The notes: a model not told the origin generated them from the sequence alone. A stretch of DNA of 16,324 nt from Treponema sp. (GCA_016297405.1 JAEDGP010000044.1:1-16324), one strand, 5' to 3'. Shown: positions 1 to 6,448, counted from the first letter of the stretch. Program-made: numbers and translations.

Positions 1-37
1 AAGGCGGCTGTCGATGGTTCGAGTCCATCATAGCTCA
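1..37 (+). tRNA. 3' part of a tRNA gene (cut by the window edge)
   Basis: The T arm is clear: stem GATGG (13-17), loop TTCGAGT (18-24), stem CCATC (25-29). It is followed by the 7-nt 3' acceptor strand ATAGCTC (30-36) and discriminator A37. Before it, CTGTC (8-12) fits a 5-nt variable loop ending in C48, and GGCGG (3-7) fits the 3' side of the anticodon stem. The anticodon lies just outside the window. The terminal CCA is not encoded (CGT follows), so it would be added by a CCA-adding enzyme. The implied 5' acceptor strand, GAGCTAT, together with A37-A38, would suit a lysine tRNA, but that is a guess. Confidence 0.85.
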
Positions 38-40
38 CGT

Positions 41-74
41 AAGGCACTGGTTGTAAAACTGGTGCCTTTTTTTT
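41..74 (+). terminator. Rho-independent terminator of the tRNA transcript
   Basis: A 7-bp perfect stem AAGGCAC (41-47) / GTGCCTT (62-68) closes a 14-nt loop. A run of eight T (67-74) overlaps the end of the stem. It starts 3 nt after the tRNA acceptor end, as expected for a single tRNA or the last tRNA of a cluster. Confidence 0.85.
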
Positions 75-81
75 GCTCTTT

Positions 82-171
82 AGGGGCGGCAACCGCCCCT
101 GGTCGCAGCCTTCGTCTGCTCCACACCCCACCGTGCGGACCTGAATATAAAAAAACGCTTTATGGTCCGCA
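82..171. repeat. GC-rich palindromic intergenic island
   Basis: This stretch is far richer in G and C than its surroundings and contains no convincing ORF. It holds a perfect 8-bp hairpin, AGGGGCGG (82-89) / CCGCCCCT (93-100), with a 3-nt loop. A second 8-bp inverted repeat, TGCGGACC (134-141) / GGTCCGCA (164-171), is spaced by 22 nt. Between them, on the minus strand, lies a weak GCAG...CTGC pairing around a CGAAGG core. No T-run follows either hairpin, so it is not a standard terminator. The structure resembles dispersed palindromic intergenic repeats. No second copy is visible in this window. Confidence 0.5.
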
Positions 172-210
172 ACGCCCCATCCTTTCAAAATCAAATTGAC
201 AATATCGCTT

Positions 211-239
211 TTGACCAATAGAATTCACCCATATACAAT
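211..239 (+). promoter_or_regulatory. Promoter of the 538-aa membrane protein gene
   Basis: A -35 TTGACC (211-216) and a -10 TACAAT (234-239) are separated by exactly 17 nt. Transcription would start near 246, leaving only about 8 nt before the ATG at 254. The SD-like AAAGG at 241-245 would then be upstream of or at the start site. A better -35 match, TTGACA at 196-201, has no -10 at the right distance. Confidence 0.65.
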
Positions 240-253
240 CAAAGGTTCCCTCA

Positions 254-1870
254 ATGACACAAATCGTAACTGCACAAAATAACAAAGTTCTATTAAACAC
301 ACTTTTAGACGAAACCATGTTTTCAAAAACCCAGTTCACACGCTTTATGAGCGGCAAAGGTTTTCTGGTATCTAAAGACAAAGACCAGAATTTCAAAATT
401 TTTCAGGACTGGATCTTTGACGGTGCAGTTACTGTTGGAGAAACAGTATATTTTTATGCAAATGGCTTTTCTGGCACACCTGTAGCCCTCATTGAAGATG
501 AAAATCTCCTGAAAGAAAGCCTTTTTGGAATCTGTCAGGCAATAGATTTTGCTATCACAAACCAGATTTCCCTTCCATGCAATAGTCCAAACGGCATCCT
601 TCTTTCACAAGATCATTCAACCTTGCTTTTTATTCCTGAAGCTGCATTTGAAAAATCAGCAGAACACCTTCCAAAAGCAGATTATCAACAGATTCAAGGT
701 GCCTGGCTTGACAAAACCCTCTCAGGAAAAAATGCACTTTTATTCCTGCAGGCAACAGTTGCCTACTTTGCGCTTTGCAAAGAACTGCCTTATCCTGCAG
801 GACAAGACCAGGCGCAGAGCGTAAACATCTATGACAAAAACTTTTTGCCACTTAAATACCAGATCAACGGAATACGGAATGAACTTGAATCCATTGACAA
901 GATCCTTTGTGCATCTACATATTCTGCAAAAGCAGCAAAAGAAACTTCAGTAAAGCAAATTCCATTGGATATTCTGGAAGATGAACTTTTTCACCCGGAA
1001 CAGAAAGTTGCTTTGCTTTCTGAAAAAGATTTTCAAAAGCAAAAGGATCGTTTTGTCAAAATTCAAAGCAAAAAAATCAAAGTTCGCCGTTTTATCAGAC
1101 GCAACAAAGTCATAGGCATAACAGCGGGCGTACTTATTGCTGTAGCGCTGGCTGTTTACATTTCAATTTCAAACGAGAAGGCAAAAAGGCATACCATAAA
1201 AGGCATGGATTCAACTCAATCCACGCTGGTTTTCTACAAAGGTCTTCACACCATGGACAGCGATCTTATGAAACTTGCGGCCAAAGATTGTTCTGATGCG
1301 CAAAAATACATCCAAAGCATTCCTACAATTTTTTCCACTTACATGATTGCAAGCTCATTCAATTTCCAGGCAGGGATTTCACGCCCGGAAAGCTGGTTCT
1401 TTTTTGAACCTATGTCTCAAAAAGCTTTTTCCAGAGTAATCTTTGGCCTTACCAACGTTACCATAGATGATGAACCTTCGCTTCTTGAGCTAAACATCCC
1501 GACATTTGCCGACAAGCCTTTATCCCAAAGATCAGAAAATGGCATCATCCTGAAGAACGGTTCATCAGCTGCTCATAAAGTGCATTATTATCTTGTTCAC
1601 ACACAGGATGCAATGCTAAGAATCGAAGACACCACTACAAAAGTCACCCTTCATTTCAATGGCGATGAATGGCAAATCTCATCTATGGAAGAAAACGCAC
1701 AAATCAAAGACATTTCTCCTATCGAATTCTCAAAACAGCTTAAAGAAGCCATGGAAAATGCTGATAATGATGTAATCATGGCCGTTGAATCCCTTAGAGA
1801 AGAGCATCCCTGGATTCCTTCAAAGCAGTCTCTTCTAAAAGAAGAAAAAAAGATTCAGCTGCAAGGGTAA
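254..1870 (+). CDS. Single-pass membrane protein with pseudokinase-like cytoplasmic half, function unknown
   Basis: 538 aa; I do not recognise the family. The protein has three parts: a soluble N-terminal part (about 1-280), a basic stretch (KIKVRRFIRRNK) leading into one hydrophobic segment (about residues 286-306, GITAGVLIAVALAVYISI), and a C-terminal part of about 230 residues. The positive-inside rule puts the N-terminal part in the cytoplasm and the C-terminal part outside. The N-terminal part recalls a degenerate kinase fold. GILLSQDHSTLLFIPE (about 113-128) resembles the NILLD...DFG region, and ALLFLQATVAYFALCKELPYP (about 160-180, 21 residues including one mismatch-prone end) resembles the kinase helix that reads SLGVxLYELLTGxxPF. 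The HRD and DFG aspartates are absent, so it would be catalytically dead. The outer part begins with a stretch (VFYKGLHTMDSDLMKLA) reminiscent of NTF2-like folds. The start has a promoter directly upstream and a weak SD at best. The gene appears monocistronic. Function is unknown; the fold reading is inference from pattern. Confidence 0.85.
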   Translation: MTQIVTAQNNKVLLNTLLDETMFSKTQFTRFMSGKGFLVSKDKDQNFKIFQDWIFDGAVTVGETVYFYANGFSGTPVALIEDENLLKESLFGICQAIDFAITNQISLPCNSPNGILLSQDHSTLLFIPEAAFEKSAEHLPKADYQQIQGAWLDKTLSGKNALLFLQATVAYFALCKELPYPAGQDQAQSVNIYDKNFLPLKYQINGIRNELESIDKILCASTYSAKAAKETSVKQIPLDILEDELFHPEQKVALLSEKDFQKQKDRFVKIQSKKIKVRRFIRRNKVIGITAGVLIAVALAVYISISNEKAKRHTIKGMDSTQSTLVFYKGLHTMDSDLMKLAAKDCSDAQKYIQSIPTIFSTYMIASSFNFQAGISRPESWFFFEPMSQKAFSRVIFGLTNVTIDDEPSLLELNIPTFADKPLSQRSENGIILKNGSSAAHKVHYYLVHTQDAMLRIEDTTTKVTLHFNGDEWQISSMEENAQIKDISPIEFSKQLKEAMENADNDVIMAVESLREEHPWIPSKQSLLKEEKKIQLQG

Positions 1871-1915
1871 GCAATTTATATTTGTTTTATTTTGACAAAA
1901 TATGAAAAAATGTCA

Positions 1916-1967
1916 TTGACTAAAGCATACCCATTTAATAATATGAAAGGCGAAAATAATTTGGAGG
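1916..1967 (+). promoter_or_regulatory. Promoter and SD of the carboxyltransferase gene
   Basis: A -35 TTGACT (1916-1921) and a -10 TAATAT (1939-1944) are spaced 17 nt apart, putting the start near 1951. A strong SD GGAGG (1963-1967) lies 10 nt before the ATG at 1978. A second TTGACA at 1892-1897 has no matching -10. This is a normal leader of about 27 nt, unlike the very short ones elsewhere in the window. Confidence 0.7.
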
Positions 1968-1977
1968 TACCATTCAA

Positions 1978-3477
1978 ATGGCTTCTTATAAATATAATGT
2001 TGAAAAACAGCATGAAAAGGGAAAATGGCATGCCATTGAACGCATTGAACACCTTTGCGACAAAGACTCTTTCATGGAAATCTATTCTGGCGTTCGCCAT
2101 AACTGCACAAGTTTCGGAATGGAAAAGAAAGACATTCCATACGACGGTGTAATCACAGGCTTTGGTACAATCAATGGCCGCAAGGTTGCCGTATACGCTC
2201 AGGATTTTACTGTTCAGGGTGGCTCTTTGGGTCTTATGCACGGTAAAAAAATCGCTGAACTTATCGATAAAGCTATTCAGGCTCGCTGTCCTGTAATCGG
2301 AATCAATGACTCAGGCGGAGCTCGCATTCAGGAAGGCGTAGATGCTCTTTGCGGTTACGGTGATTTATTCTATCAGAACGTTCGTGCTTCTGGTTCTGTA
2401 CCACAGATTTCTATCATCGCAGGTCCTTGTGCCGGTGGTGCCGTATACTCACCTGGAATCACAGACTTTATCTTTGCTGTTGACAAGGTTTCTCAGCTTT
2501 TCATTACTGGTCCTAAGGTTGTTAAGTCAGTTATGTTCATGGACATTTCTGCAGAAGACCTTGGAGGTGCTTCAATCCATTCTAAAAAATCTGGTGTTGC
2601 ACAGTTCCGCTGCGAATCAGAACCAGAATGTTTCCGCCAGGTTCGCGCTTTGCTTGACTACATTCCACACTACTACGGTGATGAAATTGTTCAGGCTGCA
2701 AAATTCAAATATGACGAATCAAAGAAAGCTAAGCATATCCAGAAGGTTATGCCAGAAAACACACGCCAGGGTTACGACGTTCGCGATGTAATCAATGATG
2801 TTTGTGATGACGATTCATTCTTCGAAACATCAGCTGAATTTGCTGTAAACTGTGTCACAGGTTTCGCTAAGATTGAAGGTCGTTCAGTTGGTATCGTTGC
2901 CAATAACCCTAAGGGAATGGGTGGTGTTCTTGACTGTGACTCTTCAGACAAGATTGCCCGCCATGTTCGTTACTGCGATGCTTACAATATTCCACTTGTT
3001 ACTTTCGTTGACACACCAGGTTACATTCCAGGTCCACAGGAAGAACAGAAAGGTATTATCCGCCATGGTGCTAAGGTTATCTACTCATACAGTGAATCAA
3101 CTGTGCCAAAGGTAACTGTAATTCTCCGCAAGGCTTATGGTGGTGCATACATCGCTATGTGTTCTAAACACATTGGTGCTGACTATGTTTACGCATGGGC
3201 TGGTTCTGAAATCGCTGTAATGGGTGCTGATGGTGCTGTCGGAATTCTTTACGCTAAAGAAATGAAAGATCCTGAAAAAGCTGAATATGTTGCTGAACAG
3301 AAAGCTAAGTATGAAAGCGAAATCATGACTCCAACCATTGCTGCAAAACGCGGTTACGTTTCTGAAGTTATCAACCCAGAAGATACACGTAAATACGTTG
3401 CAAACAGCTTGAAGTTCCTTTCTGATAAACAGAGCATGGATAAGCCTAGTAAGAAGCACGGAAATATTCCTCTGTAG
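1978..3477 (+). CDS. Biotin-dependent acyl-CoA carboxyltransferase subunit (propionyl-/methylmalonyl-CoA type)
   Basis: 499 aa, full length for the Carboxyl_trans family (usually about 500-530). It moves a carboxyl group between carboxybiotin and an acyl-CoA. It therefore acts as the beta subunit of propionyl-CoA carboxylase or as the carboxyltransferase subunit of a decarboxylase (methylmalonyl-CoA or, less likely, glutaconyl-CoA). Visible motifs are SGGARIQEG (112-120), AGPCAGGAVYSP (about 150-161), the second-half DTPGYIPGPQEE with PGYIP at 347-351, YGGAYIAM, and VMGADGAVGILY. The C-terminal KHGNIPL ending is typical of the family. The biotin carrier and partner subunits are not nearby, so the gene is probably monocistronic. 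Codon use favours GGT, GCT and CGC more than its neighbours do, which suggests high expression. In an anaerobic treponeme a role in succinate or propionate metabolism is plausible. The exact acyl-CoA substrate cannot be read from sequence alone. Confidence 0.93.
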   Translation: MASYKYNVEKQHEKGKWHAIERIEHLCDKDSFMEIYSGVRHNCTSFGMEKKDIPYDGVITGFGTINGRKVAVYAQDFTVQGGSLGLMHGKKIAELIDKAIQARCPVIGINDSGGARIQEGVDALCGYGDLFYQNVRASGSVPQISIIAGPCAGGAVYSPGITDFIFAVDKVSQLFITGPKVVKSVMFMDISAEDLGGASIHSKKSGVAQFRCESEPECFRQVRALLDYIPHYYGDEIVQAAKFKYDESKKAKHIQKVMPENTRQGYDVRDVINDVCDDDSFFETSAEFAVNCVTGFAKIEGRSVGIVANNPKGMGGVLDCDSSDKIARHVRYCDAYNIPLVTFVDTPGYIPGPQEEQKGIIRHGAKVIYSYSESTVPKVTVILRKAYGGAYIAMCSKHIGADYVYAWAGSEIAVMGADGAVGILYAKEMKDPEKAEYVAEQKAKYESEIMTPTIAAKRGYVSEVINPEDTRKYVANSLKFLSDKQSMDKPSKKHGNIPL

Positions 3478-3491
3478 AAATTCTGAAATGC

Positions 3492-3564
3492 ATTGCAAGA
3501 ATAACACGGTTAAAGGCCCTGATATTCTTGCAATAACTGGTAGGGGAAAGCTTTCGCTACCAGT
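3492..3564. terminator. Two hairpins between convergent genes
   Basis: Between the stop codons of the carboxyltransferase and the lipoprotein gene there are two inverted repeats. The first is a 12-bp perfect one, ATTGCAAGAATA (3492-3503) / TATTCTTGCAAT (3523-3534), with a 19-nt loop. The second is an 8-bp one, ACTGGTAG (3536-3543) / CTACCAGT (3557-3564), whose last base is the first base of the minus-strand stop codon. Neither has a T-run, so they may serve as 3'-end stabilisers or factor-assisted terminators for both genes. Confidence 0.55.
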
Positions 3565-4037
3565 CAAAGGCTATACATTCCAAGGGGATCTTCCCAAACA
3601 GAGCCATCTTCGTAGCGAATCGTGCTCAGATAAAAATAATCTGGCCATAGCATTCCGCCATCCTGTTCAATATAATCCTTTACATATAAAGCTCCGTCAA
3701 TAGTCTGTCCCGCATCCGCTTCCTGCTCCACTGAGAAACTCACAAAATCATTTTCAAACACGGGATTCCCGTTCCAGTCATAAAGGCTTATAACAACATC
3801 ATAAGAAGTAATTTTCTTTTCGCTATTGTTCAGAATACTAAAAGAAATATTTCCATCCCAGTCATCACAGTTTCTTATTGCACCTCCGTCCTTCACAGCT
3901 CCTCCAACTTCATACGGGCAGCCAGCTTTTGAACTGGCACAACCAGTAAAAAGCGCAACTACCACCAGCACAAGAAAAGCCCCAATAACTAAAGACGGAA
4001 AAATCAAATCCCAGAGCTTAAAATCATCGTTTTTCAT
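3564..4037 (-). CDS. Small probable lipoprotein / membrane-anchored protein, unknown function
   Basis: 157 aa from the ATG at 4037, chosen because GGAGG (4048-4044) sits 6 nt upstream; a longer in-frame start at 4115 has no SD. The N-terminus has a hydrophobic segment (residues 11-32) ending LFTGC with Cys33, a relaxed spirochaete-type lipobox. The N-terminal region before it is oddly acidic (D4, D5, D10) and long for a signal peptide, so a plain membrane anchor is possible. The remaining about 120 residues are rich in aromatic and acidic residues. They read like a small beta-sandwich (NISFSILNNSEKKITSYDVV, then LYDWNGNP), similar to domains found in exported proteins that describe tissue- or surface-facing beta folds. 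It probably sits in the periplasm or on the outer membrane. It is convergent with the carboxyltransferase gene, and its 5' end faces the corA leader. No clear promoter was found. Confidence 0.75.
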   Translation of the reverse strand: MKNDDFKLWDLIFPSLVIGAFLVLVVVALFTGCASSKAGCPYEVGGAVKDGGAIRNCDDWDGNISFSILNNSEKKITSYDVVISLYDWNGNPVFENDFVSFSVEQEADAGQTIDGALYVKDYIEQDGGMLWPDYFYLSTIRYEDGSVWEDPLGMYSL

Positions 4038-4119
4038 TAAAAACCTCCACTGTTCATATCGCAAAAAAAAGCCAAAAACAGGAAGAAGTCTGGAAAACAA
4101 CAAAAAAAAAATCACTTAG

Positions 4120-4148
4120 TTGCCCACAATTTTCATTTATGGTAATAT
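4120..4148 (+). promoter_or_regulatory. Promoter of the corA leader
   Basis: A -35-like TTGCCC (4120-4125) and a -10 TAATAT (4143-4148) are spaced 17 nt apart, predicting a start near 4155. This would give a leader of about 160 nt before corA, containing the 25-codon ORF and the alternative hairpins. The -35 matches consensus at four of six positions. Confidence 0.55.
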
Positions 4149-4194
4149 AAATTAGGTTTGTTAAACTTTTTATCTTTGTTTTTGGAGGCATAAC

Positions 4195-4272
4195 ATGGAC
4201 GGTGGCAGTAGTAGCTCCGGTTATCATATATTTGCGCATGTTATGCGCAAAAAAAGACAGGATTGGTTCTAA
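4195..4272 (+). CDS. 25-codon leader ORF upstream of corA
   Basis: A 25-aa ORF (starts MDGGSSSSGYHIF, ends VMRKKRQDWF, stop TAA at 4270-4272) is preceded by a perfect SD GGAGG (4184-4188) with 6-nt spacing, stronger than the SD of corA itself. A promoter lies about 40 nt upstream. The peptide has four consecutive Ser codons (5-8), a basic run RKKR (18-21) and an aromatic end WF before the stop. It has no signal peptide or membrane segment. Its last codons form one arm of the hairpin that competes with the corA SD hairpin. This suggests that its translation, rather than the peptide, is what matters, as in leader-peptide control. It could also simply encode a small protein. No homologue is known to me. 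Confidence 0.6.
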   Translation: MDGGSSSSGYHIFAHVMRKKRQDWF

Positions 4273-4307
4273 CGTTTTTTCATCCTGTCACAAATCAATA
4301 ACAGGAT
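4231..4307 (+). promoter_or_regulatory. Alternative-hairpin leader controlling corA translation (candidate)
   Basis: There are three elements. (1) A 9-bp perfect hairpin TTTGCGCAT (4231-4239) / ATGCGCAAA (4243-4251) with a 3-nt loop lies inside the small ORF. (2) An 8-bp stem GACAGGAT (4256-4263) / ATCCTGTC (4282-4289) has its left arm inside the last codons of the small ORF and the ORF stop in its loop. (3) The same ATCCTGT (4282-4288) can instead pair with ACAGGAT (4301-4307). That heptamer contains AGGA, the only SD candidate for corA, 7 nt before its ATG. Stems 2 and 3 are mutually exclusive. A ribosome at the end of the small ORF would block stem 2 and favour stem 3, hiding the corA SD. 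Stalling earlier or no translation would favour stem 2 and expose it. The pairing is seen directly; the regulatory reading is inference. Confidence 0.55.
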
Positions 4308-4313
4308 AAAAAC

Positions 4314-5369
4314 ATGATTCAATACTGGCAGCAGCGAGATGGCGGCAAACTTGTAAAAACCAAGCTTGAAGACCTGGATGCAGAAAAGCGCACGTGGGTC
4401 GATGCAAGAATAGTAACCAGAGAAGACGTAGAACTTCTCCAGTCAGTCTATGACATAGATCCAGAACACATTCTGGATATTCTTGACCCAGACGAACTTT
4501 CCCGACTGGAAGATGGCGACGGATATACCCTTACAATTACTCGACTTCCAATTTTTGACCATACAGCAGAAACACAATATTTTACTGTCCCCCTTGGTAT
4601 AATCATAAAAGAAAATTTCATTATCACCGTATGTTGGACAGATTGCGAAGTCCTCAAAGATTTCGCCCTTGGCAGAGTAAAAGGCATTCAGCTTTCTGAC
4701 TTTCCAGCCTTCATCATCAGAATAATCAGTCGTGCAGACCTGATGTTCCTTCGATACCTTAAAGACATTAACAGAAGATCAAGTGGAATACAAAGCGAAC
4801 TCCAGCTTTCTATTGAAAACAATGAAATCATGCAGTTGCTCAGCTTGGAAAAGTCACTTGTGTACTTCACCACATCCTTGAAATCAAATCAAATGCTTCT
4901 GGAAAAATTCAGGAAAACCCGACTCATCAAGCTTGATACCGATGACATGGAATGGCTTGATGACGTTGAAATCGATAACCGCCAGGCTATCGAAATGGCT
5001 GATACTTACAGAAATGTCCTTTTAGGCACAATGGATGCCTTCGATTCAGTTATTTCCAACAACCTGAATAATTACATGAAAAAACTCGCCATTCTGAACA
5101 TCATAATGATGGTTCCAACCTTCATTACAAGTTTCTTCGGAATGAACTTCCCTCTTCCTCTTGAATCTATGGGAGAATGGGCTACCTGGACCACCTTAGG
5201 AATCTGTGTCATATCCGTATTCATAACAAATGCAATTCTGAACATTTCTGAAAAGCGATTCCCACGATCAAATCAGAAAAAACAGAAAAAACTTCAGGCA
5301 AACAAGAAAAACAAGGAAAAACGAAACCTTCGACGAATGAGATCAATCGAAGCTGCCCTTCAGGAGTAA
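4314..5369 (+). CDS. corA: CorA-family divalent cation transporter
   Basis: 351 aa, normal length for CorA (about 310-350). The family forms homopentameric inner-membrane channels for Mg2+ (some members Co2+, Ni2+ or Zn2+), with a large cytoplasmic N-terminal domain. Two C-terminal transmembrane segments are seen (about 257-277 and 290-311), with the signature G-M-N at residues 276-278 at the end of the first (FFGMNFPLPL). The N-terminal domain ends in a long helical region (about 180-255). The C-terminal tail (about 313-351) is unusually long and packed with Lys and Arg (QKKQKKLQANKKNKEKRNLRR), which would sit in the cytoplasm. The gene follows a structured leader with a small ORF and is followed after 2 nt by an exported SUMF1-like protein, likely co-transcribed. 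The start is set by AGGA (4303-4306) at 7-nt spacing. Ion specificity is not readable. Confidence 0.95.
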   Translation: MIQYWQQRDGGKLVKTKLEDLDAEKRTWVDARIVTREDVELLQSVYDIDPEHILDILDPDELSRLEDGDGYTLTITRLPIFDHTAETQYFTVPLGIIIKENFIITVCWTDCEVLKDFALGRVKGIQLSDFPAFIIRIISRADLMFLRYLKDINRRSSGIQSELQLSIENNEIMQLLSLEKSLVYFTTSLKSNQMLLEKFRKTRLIKLDTDDMEWLDDVEIDNRQAIEMADTYRNVLLGTMDAFDSVISNNLNNYMKKLAILNIIMMVPTFITSFFGMNFPLPLESMGEWATWTTLGICVISVFITNAILNISEKRFPRSNQKKQKKLQANKKNKEKRNLRRMRSIEAALQE

Positions 5370-5371
5370 AC

Positions 5372-6406
5372 ATGAATAAAACCGCCTTTTTGTTAGCTTT
5401 AGCTTTATTTTTTACCCACCCTTTTTTTTCACAAGATGCACAATGGAATGAAAAGTGGCAGAAAAAGCCTAGCCAGCAATCCTCGATTTCAGAAAAAATC
5501 GTAGAAAGAAATTACAAACCCGTTTCCTTTTCATGGAAAAAAGGGAGCGCCTCTTTTGAAATCGGCACAGGCGTCCAGTCAATCACAGCCGAACGTTCAG
5601 TGCAAAATTTTGAAATGAATGCTTATGAGACAACTTATGAACTTTGGTACGAAGTGCTTACAAAAGCCAGGAAATTAGGATATAACTTCCAAAATCCTGG
5701 GCAGGAAGGCTCAATGGGGCGCAGAGGTAAAGCTCCAAAACCAAATCTTGCTGGTCAAAGCGTTACAAACATCAGCTGGTATGACGCCATTGTATGGTGC
5801 AATGCGTTCAGTGAACTTTCGAACCTTACACCTTGCTATACTTACAAAGGTCAGGTTATTAGAGATTCCTCCGACACATCCGCCTGCGACCTTGCCACCT
5901 GCAACTGGAATGCAAACGGATATCGCCTTCCAACAGAAGCTGAATGGGAATTTGCCAGCCGCTTGAACAAGAATCCTGAAACAGGTGAAAATTTCATGAA
6001 TTCCGGAAACACCATAAGCGGACAGCTTCAGTTTTCCACAGAAGAAGGACCAGACCTTGTTGCCTGGACAAGCGACAACACCACCAGATCCATGACGGTA
6101 GGCACCGCAGGCACAGTTTTTCAAGAAGATGCACCTCCTGCCATGGGAAGCGGCAAACCAAATGAAAGCGGAATTTTTGACATGAGTGGAAACATGATGG
6201 AATATTGCTGGGACTGGTTCGCTGACTACACACTGCAGCAGGGAACTGTGGCAGCAGGCCCAGAGTTCGGCTCAAAGCGCATCAGTCGAGGTGGCAGCTG
6301 GTCCATCTACACACCATTCTACTATTGTGCAGACCGCTATTCCTACGACCCGAATGAATATTACAACTATATGGGATTCAGACTTGCAAAAAAAGGAGAA
6401 CTCTGA
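5372..6406 (+). CDS. Exported SUMF1 / FGE-sulfatase-fold protein
   Basis: 344 aa. An N-terminal signal peptide (MNKTAFLLALALFFTHPFFS, cleavage near residue 20) is followed by a formylglycine-generating-enzyme-type (SUMF1) domain spanning about residues 55-341. Family landmarks are seen: NISWYDAIVWCNAFS, YRLPTEAEWEFASR, the GNMMEYCWDWF box (about 273-283), RGGSW (306-310) and the closing MGFRLAKK. True FGEs oxidise a sulfatase cysteine using two active-site cysteines shortly after RGGSW. Here the second is kept (Cys319 in YYCADRY) but the first position is Ser/Ile (W310-S311-I312), so formylglycine synthesis is unlikely. Treponemes carry many such domains, often as binding or structural modules. 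The SD GGAG (5363-5366) lies within the last codons of corA, 2 nt separate the two genes, and translation is probably coupled. The link to cation transport is unknown. Confidence 0.9.
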   Translation: MNKTAFLLALALFFTHPFFSQDAQWNEKWQKKPSQQSSISEKIVERNYKPVSFSWKKGSASFEIGTGVQSITAERSVQNFEMNAYETTYELWYEVLTKARKLGYNFQNPGQEGSMGRRGKAPKPNLAGQSVTNISWYDAIVWCNAFSELSNLTPCYTYKGQVIRDSSDTSACDLATCNWNANGYRLPTEAEWEFASRLNKNPETGENFMNSGNTISGQLQFSTEEGPDLVAWTSDNTTRSMTVGTAGTVFQEDAPPAMGSGKPNESGIFDMSGNMMEYCWDWFADYTLQQGTVAAGPEFGSKRISRGGSWSIYTPFYYCADRYSYDPNEYYNYMGFRLAKKGEL

Positions 6407-6426
6407 TCAAGTTATTGCAACCAGCA

Positions 6427-6448
6427 AAACTGCCACCTTCGGCAGTTT
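6427..6448. terminator. Hairpin terminator between convergent genes
   Basis: An 8-bp perfect stem AAACTGCC (6427-6434) / GGCAGTTT (6441-6448) has a 6-nt loop. An outer ATTGC...GCAAT pairing may extend it. On the minus strand the stem runs into TTTT, so it suits the phosphoesterase gene (stop at 6494) better. On the plus strand it lies 20 nt after the SUMF1-like gene but lacks a T-run. Confidence 0.6.

Noticed and set aside
1892..1897. TTGACA as -35 of the carboxyltransferase promoter
   Set aside because: No -10 at 16-18 nt; the TTGACT at 1916 pairs correctly with TAATAT.
2342..2791. 149-aa plus-strand ORF inside the carboxyltransferase
   Set aside because: Out-of-frame within a conserved gene, Leu/Ser-rich composition, no SD.
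3097..3567. 156-aa minus-strand ORF
   Set aside because: Antisense to the strongly supported carboxyltransferase gene, no recognisable domains; a shadow of its codon bias.
3564..4115. Longer start (4115) for the small lipoprotein
   Set aside because: No SD at 4115, whereas GGAGG sits 6 nt before the ATG at 4037.
4054..4239. 61-aa minus-strand ORF across the corA leader
   Set aside because: Composition reflects T-runs, no SD, and it opposes the SD-led 25-codon ORF and the leader structures.
4231..4251. Intrinsic terminator in the corA leader
   Set aside because: The hairpin is followed by A residues on the plus strand; the T-run is only on the wrong side for either transcript of interest.
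4155..4313. Known Mg2+ riboswitch (M-box or ykkC-type) in front of corA
   Set aside because: The leader is too short and I recognise none of the conserved elements.
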